Source: Chelydra serpentina (lineage: Eukaryota; Chordata; Testudines; Chelydridae). From it: DNA of 64,000 nucleotides. The notes beneath the pieces were generated by a model. It was given only the letters and a program-made list of their open reading frames with translations, was not told the DNA's origin and did no database searches. The stretch is from positions 5,160,501 through 5,224,500 of the forward strand of contig JBAIAC010000035.1 of NCBI GenBank assembly GCA_037349315.1. The letters run 5' to 3'. How positions within the stretch are numbered: the first letter of the stretch is position 1; every line of letters starts with the position of its first letter. Of this stretch, positions 1 through 12,071 are shown in pieces. Made by a program: the position numbers and the translations under genes.

Positions 1-494
1 GGGATTCAATGAATGGATGTGCCGAGCTAGAACGTGAATCATGGAGATACTATAAGGGTTTGATGACTCCATGCTGGGTACACAGCCAGTGTCCACCAGT
101 GGCGTATCCCATGTTGAAGTCCCCGGGTGCCTCTTCGCTGCACTGCTGCAGTCCCTATATACTGCTGCCTCCCAGGACAATTGGGCAAGGATGTGTAAAA
201 CTGGTCTTCTCTACAACGCTTGAAACCCCAGGAGGCCTTAGTCATAGGGGTGGGCAACACGTTCACCAGGAGAGGGCGTCCTATACATCTTCATAGGCAA
301 ACCTGCCGATGTAGAGATGACTACAAAGGGAGAAGGCAGGTGTAGGATGCAAGCCCAAGACTTCTTTCCTAATGCTGTGCCAGCACCCGGTTCAGTAGGC
401 TGGCTCTGTGCCTCGCATGACTCATTTTCCTTCCTCAACCCATCTGATTAGCTGCTAATAGGCCAGGACTTCCCAACCACAGGACAGATTGGTT

Positions 495-598
495 TCTCAG
501 TTACACCAGTGTCAGTCTGGAGTCACTGCGCCCACGTCAATGCAGTTAAATCATTGGAGGGCCACCTGCATAACTTAGAGCAGAATCTGACCCAGTGC
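495..598. repeat. dispersed palindromic repeat, copy 1
   Basis: Sequence of the type GTTACACCAGTGT ... GTCTGGAGT ... AGAATCTGACCCAG. Degenerate relatives occur at about 7203-7300 and 26990-27085. The family is common in sauropsid genomes; its class is not determined here. Confidence 0.4.
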
Positions 599-819
599 AC
601 TCACAGCCCCAAATGAACAGGCACTGAACTCTGAGGACCTGTAATCAGATCATGTGAGCGTGGGCCCTCTGGATGGCCAATTATCTTTGTTACGGCCGTT
701 CTCCATGGACTAATTGCGGCAGAAGACCCGAGTCATGCGTCTGTCTCGCAGTCGGCTCTCAGGAGCGCAGTACTTCCTGGCGAGTCCTGACGTGGCTGGG
801 AGTTGTCTGGGTTTGGTTC

Positions 820-1342
<523 letters not shown>

Positions 1343-2356
1343 TAGCACACAGGAAAGCAGGACAGATACGTTTGTGAGAAGGAAGAAGCAGCCGAGCGTT
1401 TCATTGCCCGCACTCTGCGCGACACCCACCAGCGTATCCGAGACGTGTCTATTTCCGCATGCTCGTTCTGCAGCTGCGGGGGGACAGGGCCGCCTCTATC
1501 AATAGGGCTGTACCCCTGCCATTCTAGGAGCCCCATCTTCCCTGCCCATGCGCCATCGCTCCTAGCACCCGACGGCATCCTTGTATGTTTAAGTTAAGTC
1601 TTGAACAGCTACGTTCTTCTGAATGGTAAACCCCCAGTGGTGCTAGAGAGGCCCTGTGTTAACAACGCGTGCCATTGGCTTTCCAGGCCACCCATGCCAC
1701 GAGAGAGACCACTGCTGAGGAATAGGGTGCCCTCCAGCAGCCACGCCTTTCCTTGCAGACCAACTCTGAAAATGCCGCTGGGGTGGCAGTTTTCTCCAAA
1801 CTGCCGGCGCGCTGTGAAATGCCAGCGCTCTCCCTGGGACGTGCCAGTTGCCTGCGAGGCCAAACCCAGGGTGCCTCACGCATCTGGCACACAATGCACC
1901 CGTGACCCAGTTAATTAAAAGCTTCCCCTTCACATTGATTTCACAGCTCAGGCACATGGGGAGGCGCTGCGCTCCGTGTGGGCTTCCAGAATGTCGCGTG
2001 GCGCGGATTGAAACAGATTTCTCTTAAGGCCAAACTGTTTTCAAGGAGGCCCGGGCACAATGCGTGCCTACATTTGTGTGCACAGGTCAGAGAGCTGCAT
2101 GCACGCATGGCATCTAACCAGTCATTTGCATGCACAGGCAGCATGGCTGGGTGTGTGTGAATGTCAGCCTGAAATTGGGTAGGCAAGTGAGCCCTACTTT
2201 AATACAAATCTACCCTCACCTCTAACTTCTTTCCCTGATTTAGACCAACACAGAACTTGGGCCCATACAGATCTCCTAAGTCAGTGATCGAAACTCTCTC
2301 CCACCTCCCCTTGATAGAGATTTATAATAATATTCCCCTATCCCTCTCTTGCACAG

Positions 2357-2451
2357 GAGTCATTCTCTATATTCTGTTGGTTGGGTATCCTCCCTTTTGG
2401 GATGAGGATCAACACCGACTCTACCAGCAGATCAAAGCAGGGGCCTATGAT
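2357..2451 (+). CDS. CAMK2A: CAMK2A exon 9: helices F-G of kinase C-lobe
   Basis: A 95-bp exon with acceptor TCTCTCTTGCACAG and donor GTAAGT. It begins by completing Gly200 and encodes [18 protein letters not shown] followed by [13 protein letters not shown]. This is the substrate-lobe core of the kinase domain, and the GYPPFWDED loop is diagnostic for CaMKII. The length and both phases match the canonical exon. The residues look unchanged from the mammalian alpha isoform. The exon ends on a complete codon (Asp). Confidence 0.96.
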
Positions 2452-3107
2452 GTAAGTCGCTTTGTTTTTCTCCCCTCCCCACACACTCTTCTCCTCTCTC
2501 CGGCACCCAGCTTGCCTTCAAGTCATCACTTTGGACTCTTGATACAAATAGGACCAGTAGCTGAGACCAGTTGCTGGCTTGAAGGAAACCAACTGCGCTG
2601 TTCCTTCTGTGCTTGTGAGTGGCGGTGTGGAAGAACATATCCACCAATCACAAACACAGCCATGTCAAGGCCTTGCGGAGGAAGGTGCGCGGTTTGGTTT
2701 TCTCTGGGGGAAACAGCGCAACACAAAGAGGCTAGGCAGCTTGGAGAGATCTCCCTCTGGAGTCCCTCTCGGAGCGGTTGCTGTTCCTGAAATGTCTGTT
2801 GGGGACAGTACGAACGCGCTAGCTGACACTGGGCTCATCTGCTCAAAGCTCAAAGTCTTTTCTGCCTCAGGCCTCCCCACCTGAGCCAAACGAGAATTCC
2901 CATGCAAGAGAGCAGTGTTCGGGTTGATATTCTCTTTGTAAGCTGCTACTCCAGGCTACAGGAGGGACAAGACAGTGGGGGAAACAAAAGTAGGTCAGAT
3001 CCTCTCCAGTGGAAGACAGGCTATTCCAGGCGTCTCACTCCCTGACCCGGCAGAATTAACCGTTCACTCGCCCTTTGGCCAAAACCCACCACATCCTCCC
3101 AGCATGA

Positions 3108-3401
<294 letters not shown>

Positions 3402-4205
3402 TAGCCAGTCACTGGAAGGATGGGCAGCTTAGCACGCAGCTGGCCTGTTCTGTGATGCGGGAACCTTTCTGTTAAGGATGAAGGTCCAGAAATTGGGAGG
3501 TTTTGTGCAAATGCTGGGACACCTCACTTTGCATATTGGTGAACAAGCCTCGCCTTGTGTGTGGCCTGCCTAGCGGATGTGTATTGAAATCCTCCTCCCA
3601 GGTCTCCCTCCTCTGCTACAGCGACCGGCGTTTCCGCACGAGACATTTAGGGGTCGTTGGTGCAAGTGGCGCGTTGATGTGGACTCGCATTAAATGCTGG
3701 AGCCCGGACAGCTTGCTGACGGGAGGAAATGTGCCATGTTAGCCAAACCAAGGAAAATGCTGTTAATTCGTGAATGTCTCACCCCCCGCAGGCGCCTCGG
3801 GCAGCTGGAGCCCCACTGCCCTTGGCTCCTTTGCCGGCAGATGGTGGGAATCCCTTCTCTCTTTGAGGGGGGCTGTGTCAGACTCACCTACCCAGCTCCC
3901 TGAGAGCTTCGGTCATAGAGGTCACCTCTAAGCTCTGCTTTGCCATTGCTGCTGGCTGTGTCATGCCTTCCTCCCGCTGCTGCTCCTCTTCCTCCCCGCA
4001 GCTTCTGGTGTAAAAGCAAACCCCAGCATGCCCGGCACTCTCTCCTGCCATCTTCTGTTTACAGCTGGGTTTCTGACCGTGTCTTCACATGGCAAAAATA
4101 CTTTTTCTCTGGTGCCTTCTGGATCTTTAATGCTTCACCTCAGAGCTGCGACATGCTCCCTTACTTCCCGGCTACAGGGCCCCATTGTATGGGCTGTAAC
4201 AACAG

Positions 4206-5291
4206 TTAGGGATGTCTACACACAGGTGTAAGTTGACCTATGTTAGGTCCACTTGCAGCCACTGGTGACTGATGTCCACACTGCCCTCCTTCTGTCAGTG
4301 GTGCCTGTCCTCCCCAGGAGTGCTTCCACCAACCAAAGAAGGGTAGTGTGGAGGGCTGAGAGCCGGGGCGCTCAGCTCTGTGCAGCTCTTCGCTGGGGGC
4401 CCAGCTGCCCCCCAGTCTCTTGGTTCCCCACTCCCAGCCAGGAGCCGGGGGCAGCTGCCCGGGCTTCTCGCCTCCCGCTGGGAGTGGGAGCAGCCAGGTT
4501 CTAGCTGCCTTGCTTTCTTGTCAGTTTCACAGCTGCAGCATGGAACCCTGAAACTGACAAGACAGCTGATGTAATAATAATGCAGTGTCTACACAGACCC
4601 TGCCTCACCCTCACTACACTGACATCAGCCCTACGCCTCTCGTGGAGGTGGAGTTGTTATGTCAGTATAGTAGGGCACTTACATTGGTGGGACAAGGCTG
4701 TACTGCGTACACTGACCTAATGACGTCAGCGCAGAGCCGGTGCGCCCATTAGGCGACCCTAGGCGGTCGCCTAGGGCACCAAGATTTGTGGGGCGGCGGG
4801 TGGCTGCCTCCCAGCTCCCCGCTCAGCACCTCAGCAGGGAGCCACGGGGCAGACGCCGCGAGCTGCCCCGCTGCCCCCCCGCTCAGCGCCTGAGCGGGAG
4901 CCACAGGACAGCCGCCGCGAGACACCCTGCCGCCCCCCCCTTATGTGCCTGAGCAGGGAGCCGCCGCGAGCCGGCCCCCTGCTCAGCGCCTGAGTGGGGA
5001 GCCGCGGGGCAGCCGCCGCGAGCCGCCCCGCTGCCCCGGGCTCCCCGCTCAGCTTCGGTCACGGGTGGTGGGGAGGGGGCTGAGCTCCCGCGGGTGGGGG
5101 GAGCTGGTAGGGGGGGCGGCATTGTGGGGGGGGGGGGGAAGGCTGAGCTCCTGTGTGGGGGGGGCGGAATTGCGGGGAGCGGCGCAGGGCTGGTGCAAGG
5201 AAGTTTCGCCTAGGGCACGAAATTTCCTTGCACCGGCCCTGCGTCAGCGTAAGCTGCCTCACATCGCCCTGTGTAGTCTAGACCAGGCCTT
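4206..5291. mobile_element. hAT-like MITE (outer), interrupted by a second element
   Basis: The ends resemble each other in inverted orientation (TTAGGGATGTCTACACACA at the left, TGTGTAGTCTAGACCAGGCC at the right), the pattern of the TCTACAC family of turtle MITEs. The interior is split at 4731 by the element at 4732-5241. No clear duplication flanks the outer ends. Confidence 0.5.
4732..5241. mobile_element. non-autonomous hAT-type element nested in an older MITE
   Basis: The termini CAGAGCCGGTGC and GCACCGGCCCTG are inverted repeats with one mismatch. The 8-bp duplication CGTCAGCG is exact at 4724-4731 and 5242-5249. The 510-bp interior is CpG- and G-rich with degenerate repeats of CTCAGCGCCTGAGC. 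A short relative of the same left end lies at about 62106-62157. Confidence 0.85.
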
Positions 5292-5849
5292 AGAAAGAAG
5301 AAAGTCCCCCAGGCAGGGGGCAGTAACAGAGCTCCTTTCCATGGCAGGGATTGTACCAAAGCCTGAGACTCACCAACACCCCTTTCATCCTATCAAAGTC
5401 TAATCAACGACCAAAGTGAAAAATCGTCCGTGACCTTAGCCTCGCTGCCATGTATAGTCCATGCCTGAAACCTCTCATCACATCCCTCCACAGCAAGGAG
5501 CTGCAGTGTTAATCACCCAGACAAAGCAGTCAGCCCAGGGCATAGCTTAGCTCTCTGCCAGCTAATTTACAGCCCACTGCACAGCAGACCGAGGAACAAA
5601 TGAACGAAGAGGGCGGCTAACTCACGCTACCCATTAAAGTTTTATCTGCGGCTCCCGGAGAGGCCCATGCAGCTGCAGGCAGCAATGGCCGTATGCCTCA
5701 GCCAGGAGAGCCAGCGGGCGTGTGTGTGTGTGTGTGCATGTGAGAGCAACAGTGTGTGTGCGTTTATGAGTGCGCTTCCCCGGGTCTCCGGGTTTCTCCC
5801 CTTCCTCCTCCCCTCCACTACTGAGCGGGCCTCTCCTTCTCTCTTCTAG

Positions 5850-5999
<150 letters not shown>

Positions 6000-6698
6000 T
6001 GAACAGATGTGTCACCGGGTGGGAGTCCGTGTTATCCTCTGAGTTTGGATTTCAGGGAGCCAGACTGGCCAGGGAAAGGAGAGGCTGAGCTGAGGGGCTG
6101 AACATTCGAAACCAGGCACAAAAGGATGTAAAAGAGGAGGTGGTTGGCCTGCCCCACTTGCTGTGTCTGACCAGGGTGGCTAGTTACTCTGAGGAAGTCG
6201 TCTGTTAGGTGTGTGGCAAGCAAGTTGGGAAATCCGTATTTCCACCTGGGGCAGGAACAGTGACAGACATTTATAGAGCGCCTTTCAGCCGCAGGGATGC
6301 CAAAGCTAAACAATGCTCCAGGGTGTCTTCACCTGCCACTAGGTGCATGGTGCACGGCAGTGCTACCCACCACAGAGGGGTAGAGCCGCAGGGGCAGAAG
6401 GACTTTTGTATCCAGTTAACAATGTAGGGGGAATTATAGGTAGGCAAAATGCTGGAGTAGAAACGTCACCCGGCGGATGGGGCTACCGCCTCGATGCACT
6501 TATAAAAAGTGCTATTGGATCTTGAGGGATCAGAAGGAGTCAGAACTTTGATTTTCCATCTCATCCAAAAAGGCCACACCTCTAGCAACACAGCGCCTCC
6601 TAGCACCATGCTGGCATTCATTCCACACTGGCTTGGGAAGAAGAGTGCCGAATACTGAGTCATTAACACCAACCACTTCCAGCAGCGTATTACTGTTC

Positions 6699-6835
6699 AT
6701 AGAATCATAGACTCTCAGGGTTGGAAGGGACCCCCGGAGGTCATCTAGTCCAACCCCCTGCTCAAAGCAGGACCAACCCCAACTAAATCATCCCAGCCAA
6801 GGCTTTGTCAAGCCAGGCCTCTGTTTCATGGAAGT
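6699..6835 (-). mobile_element. CR1 LINE 3' end fragment
   Basis: ATAGAATCATAGACTCTCAG followed by GGTTGGAAGGGACC and GGTCATCTAGTCCAACCCCC is the reversed 3' tail of CR1 retrotransposons, with the ATCATAGA-type terminal repeats at the left end. Confidence 0.8.
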
Positions 6836-7202
6836 CTCCAATCTAAGAAGGGATCTAGACCGCCCTTCATTAGCCTGGGAGGGCTGATGGGTTTGCAGCA
6901 CAAAGCAGGTGGCTCCAGACTGGTAACAAGATGAACAGTAAACATAGATTATTGCCAATTTCAGCAAGTAATCAGATTAGTTCAGGTCTACACTTCTAAG
7001 TAGTAATCCATTACTGTAACCAATTACTCAGATCTCATTATATGCTACCTGACTTGTTAGAAGAGTCACCTGGAAAACGGAAAACATTTCTGGTGAATGT
7101 TTTTGCAGTACTTTTTTTTCCCCTGTTTTTGATCAAAATTTAGTTTTGATGGAAATTTCCCCCCCAGCTGTAATTCGTATAAGAAGTTACTTTAATAGCA
7201 TT

Positions 7203-7300
7203 GAACCTGATTCTGACCTCTGTTACACCCATTTAAATCTGGAGTAATTCCACTTGTTACAATTTACACAGACTAAACTGAAATCAGAGTATGGCCCTGC
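7203..7300. repeat. dispersed palindromic repeat, copy 2
   Basis: AACCTGATTCTGACCTCTGT and TACACCCATTTAAATCTGGA with an inverted partner towards AATCAGAGTATGGCCC. Same family as 495-598. Confidence 0.4.
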
Positions 7301-7912
7301 ATGTCTGATACTCCTTTTAATCTCACGGGTATAGACAGTTTAGTGGCCTAGAGTGGAAACCCTGGGACTGTGGTTAGGGAGGCAAGTACAGGAGATTAAG
7401 CTGTTGTTGAGAAGTAAAAGTGTGTGTTACTGGAGTGAGCAGAATCCTGGCATTTTGGCCATTTTCACTCTGGCAGAATCTCAGAAGGGCAGATGATGTG
7501 AGGGGAATTTCTCAGAGAAATCTCAAGATAAGGAAACTTCCCAGAAACTCCCAATAGAAATCTCTCTGCTGGTCTGGTCTTTGGAACACAAGGCCAGAGA
7601 AACGATGCTACTGCATGGCACATAAAAAGCCCCAGGGGAAAGATCTAGATTGCCTTCACAAGAAGGTTGTAAATCATCCCATCCCTCCCATTACCATCCA
7701 GCTCGGATTGTATGGCCCCTACCCAGGACCCGTTTCTACAGACCGTTTTCTGTGTCTGTGAATATCATCTCTGGAGTACGTTCCTGCCCCTGTGCAAGCT
7801 GGTTCCGTTTTCCACCGGATACCTTTGAACAGAAGGACAAACAGATGGGCTTGACTCTGAGCACAGTGATCTCTCTTTTCTTTCTTTCCTTTCTGCCTTT
7901 CGTGTATTTCAG

Positions 7913-7955
7913 GGAGCCATTCTCACTACGATGCTGGCAACCCGGAATTTCTCTG
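7913..7955 (+). CDS. CAMK2A: CAMK2A exon 12: calmodulin-binding helix, Thr305/306
   Basis: A 43-bp exon after a pyrimidine-rich acceptor (CGTGTATTTCAG), with donor GTAGGT. It encodes GAILTTMLATRNFS plus the first base of a Gly codon. This is the second half of the calmodulin-binding helix. The codons ACT 7925-7927 and ACG 7928-7930 are Thr305 and Thr306, the inhibitory autophosphorylation sites that block rebinding of calmodulin. Confidence 0.96.
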
Positions 7956-9524
7956 GTAGGTGTTGTCTTGGCACCTCACGCTCTTTACTCGGGTTGCTTT
8001 GAATTTATTGTATACACTGGGTTTCGGGTGCTAGGTGGGAGCTGATTTGTACCCACAAAAGCCAGCCAAACCCAGAAATCTTACTGGTAAAGACTGGCTT
8101 AGATTGTTCCCTCTGCGTTTACACCGGGCGCGTCCCTGTGGGAGCTCATGTCCGTAATGGATGTCATTCTGGGAAGCACCACCGGGCTGGCAGCGGGGAA
8201 GGTGACCTGGAGAAGGGAAGGGGGAGAGATGTATCCCCGAGGGGGTGGAATCGAGGGGGTGGGAAATCACGGTTCCTGGAGATTTGGTCCTGAAGGGCTT
8301 TATATGCATTTGCCTACTAACAGTTAACGTGCAGCCGTGTTCGCATCCTGGGGAGGTGCTGGGACGGAAAAGGTGCAGCCTCTCTCTTTTCACAGTTCTA
8401 TAGCAAGTCGCCGGTACTCAGCTTCAGCCCAATGGGGAAAGCCCCTGTCACTGTAATAACCCCTCCCCCGGCCATGCCAGGATGGGCCCCCAGGAGAGCT
8501 CTCCCATGATCTCTGGGCAGAAGGAAAGAGGAAAAGCCTTTCGGGAAGGGTCCTGGGTTCAGGCTGTCTCCTCACTGGTCACCTCTATCTAGGTGGTGAA
8601 TAATGAGAGGCAGGTAGGGCCCAGGTCATGTGGGCCTCTCTGCAGACATCAGCACAAAGATGTGGAACCTAATCATGTCAAGTACCCCCAGTAAGTTCCC
8701 CTTCTACTGAGGGTCCTCTGGGCTGGGAACTGCAATCCCCAGGGCCTCAGGTGCCAACGGCTGGCCCTGAGAGCAAGGGCCCTGCTGTGAGGGGGAGAAC
8801 ACCGCTCCACCTTGCATCATGGCATGCGAGTTATTAGGTTGTTTTCCCTGAGAGGATGGTCTTGGAGCAGCCCTAAGTGAACAGATCTCTGTGTGTGTGG
8901 GGGAGGGTGTTAGAGAGTCATGGAAAAATTGCCTTCCAGTAAGGCTCTTTGGAAGCCATCCAGGTACAGTCAGAACTAGACCGCAGCAGCCCCCGGAGGC
9001 TGGAGTGTCTGTCTCCCTCCTTTCTTTTTTGCATTTCCTTCTCTCCCTCTCTAGGGGAGAGTCCTGTGATCAGAGTTTCAAGGCAGGTTAAAGCTACTGG
9101 GAAGTCTGCTGCCCAAAGGCTCCGCCTCCTTCCCTTACTCCCGGGTGTTGCAATACAGCTAGCACACTCAGGCAGACAAGAAGGGAGTTGGGGAGGGGTG
9201 TTTGTGGCCCATTGTCTACTCTTGTGGGATGCAGGGACATAACTAGCTAGCATCTTCTCTCAAAGCGCCTGTCTCCTGGGGTATTCAGCAGACTGAAAGC
9301 AAACCCTGCAGGTGGGAATTCGCATAAAGAAATCGTGAATTCCCAGATGATTCCCAAGCGTGGTACCAAACGAGATCTCTCACAACGAGGCTGAACCTCG
9401 GCCCTCAAGCTGGCATTGAAAGCATCCCCTCTCCAACACATGCCCCTGCAGCTCCCTGTTGCAACCTGCTCATAGCCCTAGCGGAAAAGACAGAGAAGAA
9501 CACTGTTACTTAATGTGCAGGGCT

Positions 9525-9648
9525 TTAGGTGACCAGACAGCAAATGTGAAAAATCGGGACAGGGGGTGGGGGGTAATAGGAGCCTATATAAGGAAAAGAC
9601 CCCAAAATCGGGACTGTCCCTATAAAATTGGGACATCTGGTCACCCTA
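9525..9648. mobile_element. 125-bp MITE with TAGGGTGACC termini, copy 1
   Basis: Inverted ends (TTAGGTGACCAGA and TCTGGTCACCCTA) surround AAAAATCGGGACAGGGGG and CCCCAAAATCGGGACTGTCC. The flanks GCAGGGCT (9517-9524 and 9649-9656) form an 8-bp duplication. Other copies are at 27587, 37288, 41896 and 62501. Confidence 0.8.
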
Positions 9649-9726
9649 GCAGGGCTGCAGGCCTGACCTGGCTGTGTCCCCCAAAGAGGGGCGAATCTCT
9701 GACCTCAGGAGCCCAGCCAGCCTAGA

Positions 9727-9968
9727 AACGCTTCCACGGCAGTGCTTTGAAGTGTGTGTGTGGTCACGCGTGAGCGCCAGGAGGGAGCTCTCCCAGCGCT
9801 CCTGGTAATCCACCTCCACAAGGGGAATAGTGCTGAGCGCTGGGAGCCTGTCCACACTAGCGCTTTAAAGCGCTCAAACTTGCTGCGCTCAGGGGAGTGA
9901 TTTTTCACCCCCCTGAGCCAGCAAGTAGCAGCGCTATAAAATGTAAGTATATAGTGTGGAGGACATTG
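9727..9968. mobile_element. hAT-like MITE (GTCCACACTAGCGCTTTA family)
   Basis: The inner segment 9848-9960 has inverted structure: CACACTAGCGCTTTAAAGCG, CTCAGGGGAGTGATTTTTCA and CCCCCCTGAGC, AGCAGCGCTATAAAATG. This is a familiar fold-back repeat of turtle genomes. Outer borders are approximate. Confidence 0.5.
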
Positions 9969-10571
9969 TAGCTGATTATTAGCAGTATTGTCGTTTGAAA
10001 AGACACTTAACTTTGGGAAATTGCTAATGGGTGGGTAGGGATCACGTAGTTTTCTGATTTATTATTGTTCTTGTTTGATCGTTTTTTAGTTACATAGCAC
10101 CCAAAGCACGCTTGGGGCTTTACAGGCAATTAGAAGACACTGTTCCTACCCAAAAATCTTGACAATCTAAATAGCATTGCAGATTCGTTCTCACTAATCA
10201 CCTGTATTCTGGGAAAACCCTAAAAACATACCTGGAGCTAATCTGTGTTTTTGAAGGCCTGTGAACAGGCCATTGTATGAACATGATGTGGGCTGTGAAA
10301 GCCCCTGGGGCATAATGCTGATTCCCAGCCTCAGCAGCTGCTGGGAGTGGCCAGGGGGGATTTTAACTTTCTTTTTTAAAGTCCTAACAAAATGTGGCCC
10401 CGCCCCAGCTGATTGCAACACCTCCTCTCCGAGGGCCCAAGTCCCCAGCTCCCTACGCCTTGCCCAGTCGTTTGCACCCGTGCAAAATGCTGCCCGTCCG
10501 ATTTACACTCTGCCCTGGTGCAAATGCGGATACAAGGTGCAGGGCAAAGGGTGAACAGAATGTCTCAAGCC

Positions 10572-10590
10572 GGGGGGGGGGGGGGGGGGG
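10572..10590 (+). repeat. poly(G) run of about 19 bases
   Basis: An uninterrupted G run follows AAGCC. The length may be uncertain because of sequencing or assembly. Confidence 0.9.
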
Positions 10591-10699
10591 AGGGAGGATG
10601 GAGGGTGTGCATGGTAGGAGAGCTGGGGAATTTGTGGGGGAGGGGAGGAGGAATCCGGACGCTGGTCTAGGGTAGAGGAACTGGGAGGTGTTCAGCTGA

Positions 10700-10816
10700 G
10701 GGATGGAGGGAGCCAGTGTCTATTCTGGGGCCGTTCTCTGGCCTGGGTTGCACCGGAGGTCAGAGTAGATGATCACAATGGTCCATTCTGGCCTGGGAAT
10801 CTGTGATTCTCTGCAC
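10700..10816 (+). mobile_element. CR1 LINE 3' end fragment
   Basis: GGAGGTCAGAGTAGATGATC followed by ACAATGGTCCATTCTGGCCT and AATCTGTGATTCT is the sense 3' tail of CR1. Confidence 0.75.
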
Positions 10817-11493
10817 AGGTTGGGACAGGGCACTGTTAAGGTGAGATTGAAAGAGGATGGAGGGGTGATTAAGCATGCCCGGGGCAGGGCCTTAGGGGAA
10901 GTCTCAGGAGCTGGACAGAGGATGTTTGGCACAGGGAGTTTGTGAAGCAGCTGCAGACAGTCAGAGCAGGGTGCCTGTCGGGTGGGTAAGAGGGAGCAGC
11001 AGGTGAGCTGGGAGGGAAGTCAGGTCTAGGACTGCTGGGGCCTGCAAGGGGCACTGGGATTGTTCAGTGGCTGAGGGTGAGGGTCAGCCCCAGGCTTTTT
11101 TTCATGGGGGTAGTTAGGGTTTTGCTGACATGTGGCAGTTGTGGGGTTACGTGGCGGGGTTGGAAGAGTTAAACACCCAGGAGGCATATTCTATCAGGCC
11201 TTACTCGGGGCGAAGGGTCTGCCCTTGAGCATCTAAGGCCAGGATGTTCAAAGCTACACCCCATAGCCGCTTCCCTTCCCGCATTCTGCCCAGGAATTCC
11301 CAGGGGTCTCCTCCCCCGCAGCACACTCATCTGACCCTACCGCGTGGGAGGGCGGCTGCTGGACGTTCATGATCTGTTTGCCAAGGGCAGCGAGCTGGGA
11401 GAGCGCCGGAGCGGCCCCGGGGGAGGGGGCCTGCGGCGATAGGTGGGCTCCAGGGAGGCCGTCTGCTTTTCATCATCGTCAAAATGTGGGCTG

Positions 11494-11552
11494 CAGCTGT
11501 CAGGCCGATGGAATTGTAGCACATGACCCCGGCAGCATGGGGCTAAAATTAG
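11494..11552 (+). promoter_or_regulatory. E-box plus MEF2-type site, candidate alphaKAP muscle promoter
   Basis: CAGCTG at 11494-11499 is an E-box of the type preferred by MyoD-family factors. CTAAAATTAG at 11543-11552 matches the MEF2 consensus YTAWWWWTAR at every base. They lie about 410-460 bases upstream of the alphaKAP ATG at 11958, in a GC-rich intronic stretch without recognisable repeats. alphaKAP is known to be skeletal-muscle enriched, and an E-box/MEF2 pair is the usual arrangement in muscle promoters. No TATA box or start site could be placed, so the promoter role is inferred. Confidence 0.5.
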
Positions 11553-11957
11553 AGAGCGAGGCAGGCAGGCAGTGCCACGGCGCACCGCTTATAGCTTCCT
11601 ACTCCGCTCCCCAAGACAAAGGCAGGAAGGGAAGCCCTGGGGACGGCTCTGCTGTGGAGGACACTGGATCCTCGCTGGCCATACTGCGGCATGACCTTTG
11701 AGTCCCGGCAGGAAGAAAACGGCCCAGAGACCTTTCCCTCTGCTGTCCCGCACACTGCCCATTGCTCAGGTTCCTCCACGGACGTCGAGAGAAGTGGCCT
11801 GGGCCCTTGTCTCTGTGCAGAAGGAAGGGCTGGCGTGGAGGCCTTCACCTCGCAGCCCCAGGGGCTGTGGAGAGAGGCTGCACTCTGGGTCCGGCGCGCA
11901 CCAGCCCGGAAGGACTCTTGAACCCGCCCCCACTTTTGTCCGACTCCGTCCTCCCTT

Positions 11958-12071
11958 ATGCTGCTGATCCTCACCCTGTTGGCCTTGGCGCCTTGCCTGG
12001 CCCTGCTCACCTCCTACCTTGTCTCCGCAGGAGGGAAAAGCGGGGGCAACAAGAAGAATGACGGCGTGAAG
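11958..12071 (+). CDS. CAMK2A: alphaKAP first coding exon: hydrophobic membrane anchor
   Basis: An ATG at 11958 opens a frame that runs without stop into the 41-bp CAMK2A exon (12031-12071) in the correct phase. It encodes MLLILTLLALAPCLALL, then TSYLVSAG, then GKSGGNKKNDGVK (38 codons). A leucine-rich N-terminal anchor of about 25 residues fused to the CaMKII alpha variable and hub regions is the structure of alphaKAP, the muscle protein made from an internal promoter of this gene that targets CaM kinase II to sarcoplasmic reticulum membrane. As I recall it, the mammalian anchor has the same M-L-L-x-L-T-L start and A-L-x-P-C-L pattern. Bases 11958-12030 are intron (polypyrimidine tract and acceptor) for the kinase mRNA and coding for alphaKAP. 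The Kozak context (CTTATGC) is weak. No transcript evidence is available here. Confidence 0.85.
12031..12071 (+). CDS. CAMK2A: CAMK2A exon 13: linker (GKSGGNKKNDGVK)
   Basis: A 41-bp exon with acceptor CTTGTCTCCGCAG and donor GTAAGC. The first two bases complete Gly315 from exon 12, followed by GKSGGNKKNDGVK. It is the first exon of the variable linker between the kinase and hub domains, and is shared with alphaKAP. The final Val-Lys joins either KRK of exon 14 (making the KKRK nuclear signal) or ESSESTN of exon 15. Confidence 0.95.

Larger units (their letters stand above)
7956..11957. other. CAMK2A intron 12
   Basis: A 4-kb intron up to the alphaKAP start. It holds two MITEs (9525 and 9727), an old dispersed repeat (about 10085-10175), a poly(G) run, a CR1 tail (10700), and a repeat-free GC-rich stretch at about 11330-11957 with the E-box/MEF2 pair. 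Confidence 0.6.

Noticed and set aside
9480..9720. Possible tRNA or other Pol III gene near the MITE at 9525
   Set aside because: No cloverleaf or A/B box was found; the inverted structure is explained by transposon termini.
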